From: Spirochaetota bacterium
GTDB lineage: Bacteria; Spirochaetota; UBA4802; UBA5550
Assembly (NCBI GenBank): GCA_017999915.1
Contig: JAGNKX010000001.1
Location: forward strand, 248,001-312,000
Direction: 5' to 3'
Length of the DNA stretch: 64,000 nt
This document shows, in pieces, positions 63,597-64,000 of the stretch. The notes beneath the pieces were generated by a model that was not told the origin of the DNA, did no database searches, and saw only the letters and a list, made by a program, of their open reading frames with translations. The translations under genes were made by a program, and so were the position numbers. Position 1 is the stretch's first letter; each line of letters opens with the position of its first letter.

Positions 63597-64000
63597 ATGG
63601 TCCGTCCCTCACTCGTGCGCGGTCTGGCCCCGCTCTTCCTGATCGGGTGGCGCAACCTGTGGCGCCAGAAGCGCCGCTCCCTGGTGGTCATATCCTCCAT
63701 AGCGATCGGCATATCCTCCATGATACTGCTGACGGGCTTCATCAACGGCATGACCGCGCAGATGGTGGACAACACCATCAACACGGCCCTGGGCCACGTC
63801 ACCCTGCATCGTAAGGAGTTCCACAACAGCATCAAGCTGGAATATAGCTTCATCCCGGGACAGGAAATCTATAACTCACTGAAGGGCGTTCCATCGATTA
63901 CGGCCTATGCCCCCCGTGTTGTCATAAAGGGAATGATCAGGTCGAGCGAGGCGTCCCGGGGAGTCCTTATAAAGGGGATCGACCCGGCCCTGGAAATAAA
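63597..64000 (+). CDS. Second FtsX/MacB-type permease (partial, runs off right edge)
   Basis: 134 codons are in the window, the C-terminus lies beyond base 64000. ATG 63597 follows AGAGAGG. The start GWRNLWRQKRRSLVVISSIAIGIS parallels the first permease (GWRNLWKNRRRTVLTLLTIMVG), so they are paralogues forming a heterodimer. An ATPase gene is expected just beyond. Confidence 0.88.
   Translation, partial: MVRPSLVRGLAPLFLIGWRNLWRQKRRSLVVISSIAIGISSMILLTGFINGMTAQMVDNTINTALGHVTLHRKEFHNSIKLEYSFIPGQEIYNSLKGVPSITAYAPRVVIKGMIRSSEASRGVLIKGIDPALEI

Noticed and set aside
1-64000. tRNA, rRNA, CRISPR array or transposase
   Set aside because: I looked through the intergenic gaps for cloverleaf arms, regularly spaced repeats and transposase-like frames, and found none; a dedicated scan could still find a divergent tRNA.

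Overview
The window is a GC-rich chromosomal segment, densely coding on both strands. It most likely comes from a spirochaete (Spirochaetota, perhaps near the Leptospira lineage); this is inferred from gene content and order, not from an rRNA. The strongest pointer is the run PASTA protein - rpe - rpsP - khpA - rimM - trmD - rplS - rnhB - FliK-like - FlhB-like - HD-GYP-like - yraN (37.4-45.2 kb). SpoIIE-type phosphatase, PD40-OmpA and STAS proteins also fit. The cell envelope is clearly diderm (OmpA, beta-barrel, lipoproteins, LolA-like protein, FtsX-type permeases). I saw no rRNA, tRNA, CRISPR array, transposase or prophage.

Left region (1-12.7 kb): two glutamate synthase systems lie head to head around an AT-rich regulatory region (6.4-6.75 kb). 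Rightward is a complete NADPH-type gltB-gltD pair. Leftward is an unusual operon: an MvhD-type iron-sulfur protein, MetF, a ferredoxin-FMN protein without glutamate-synthase substrate motifs, a ferredoxin-FMN glutamate synthase core, and a separate amidotransferase-GXGXG subunit cut by the window edge. It suggests an electron-transfer complex linking folate one-carbon reduction with glutamate-synthase chemistry, and is the most interesting locus here.

12.9-25.6 kb: a Nudix hydrolase, a PlsC-acyltransferase/alpha-beta-hydrolase fusion, a PAS-PAS-SpoIIE phosphatase, a PD40-OmpA protein, then an MFS exporter overlapping a methyltransferase/ATP-grasp-ligase fusion (a possible small-molecule make-and-export pair). 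After a gene-poor kilobase with one tiny possible leader ORF come a LolA-like protein and an outer-membrane beta-barrel.

25.9-36.9 kb: a DedA protein, a stand-alone IMP cyclohydrolase, acetyl-CoA synthetase, a run of five small unassigned genes, and a leftward operon of a degenerate Mre11/SbcD-like phosphoesterase, a Rad50/YhaN-like ATPase with membrane segments inside its coiled coil, and a TPR-like protein.

37.4-64 kb: the translation/flagellar-accessory block; a STAS-SDR pair; an old-yellow-enzyme-type reductase; a membrane protein and a START-domain protein; a membrane-anchored GAF/sigma-54 activator; a second SDR; a small membrane protein ending in a 48-bp perfect palindrome; glyA; pncA-pncB for NAD salvage; an acyl-CoA ligase with a clear promoter and operator-like palindrome; a secreted M23 protein; and a lipoprotein followed by two FtsX-type ABC permeases, the second cut by the window edge. 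Three intergenic regions carry hairpin-rich, non-coding repeat-like elements (about 37.05-37.19, 47.83-47.99 and 50.13-50.41 kb).
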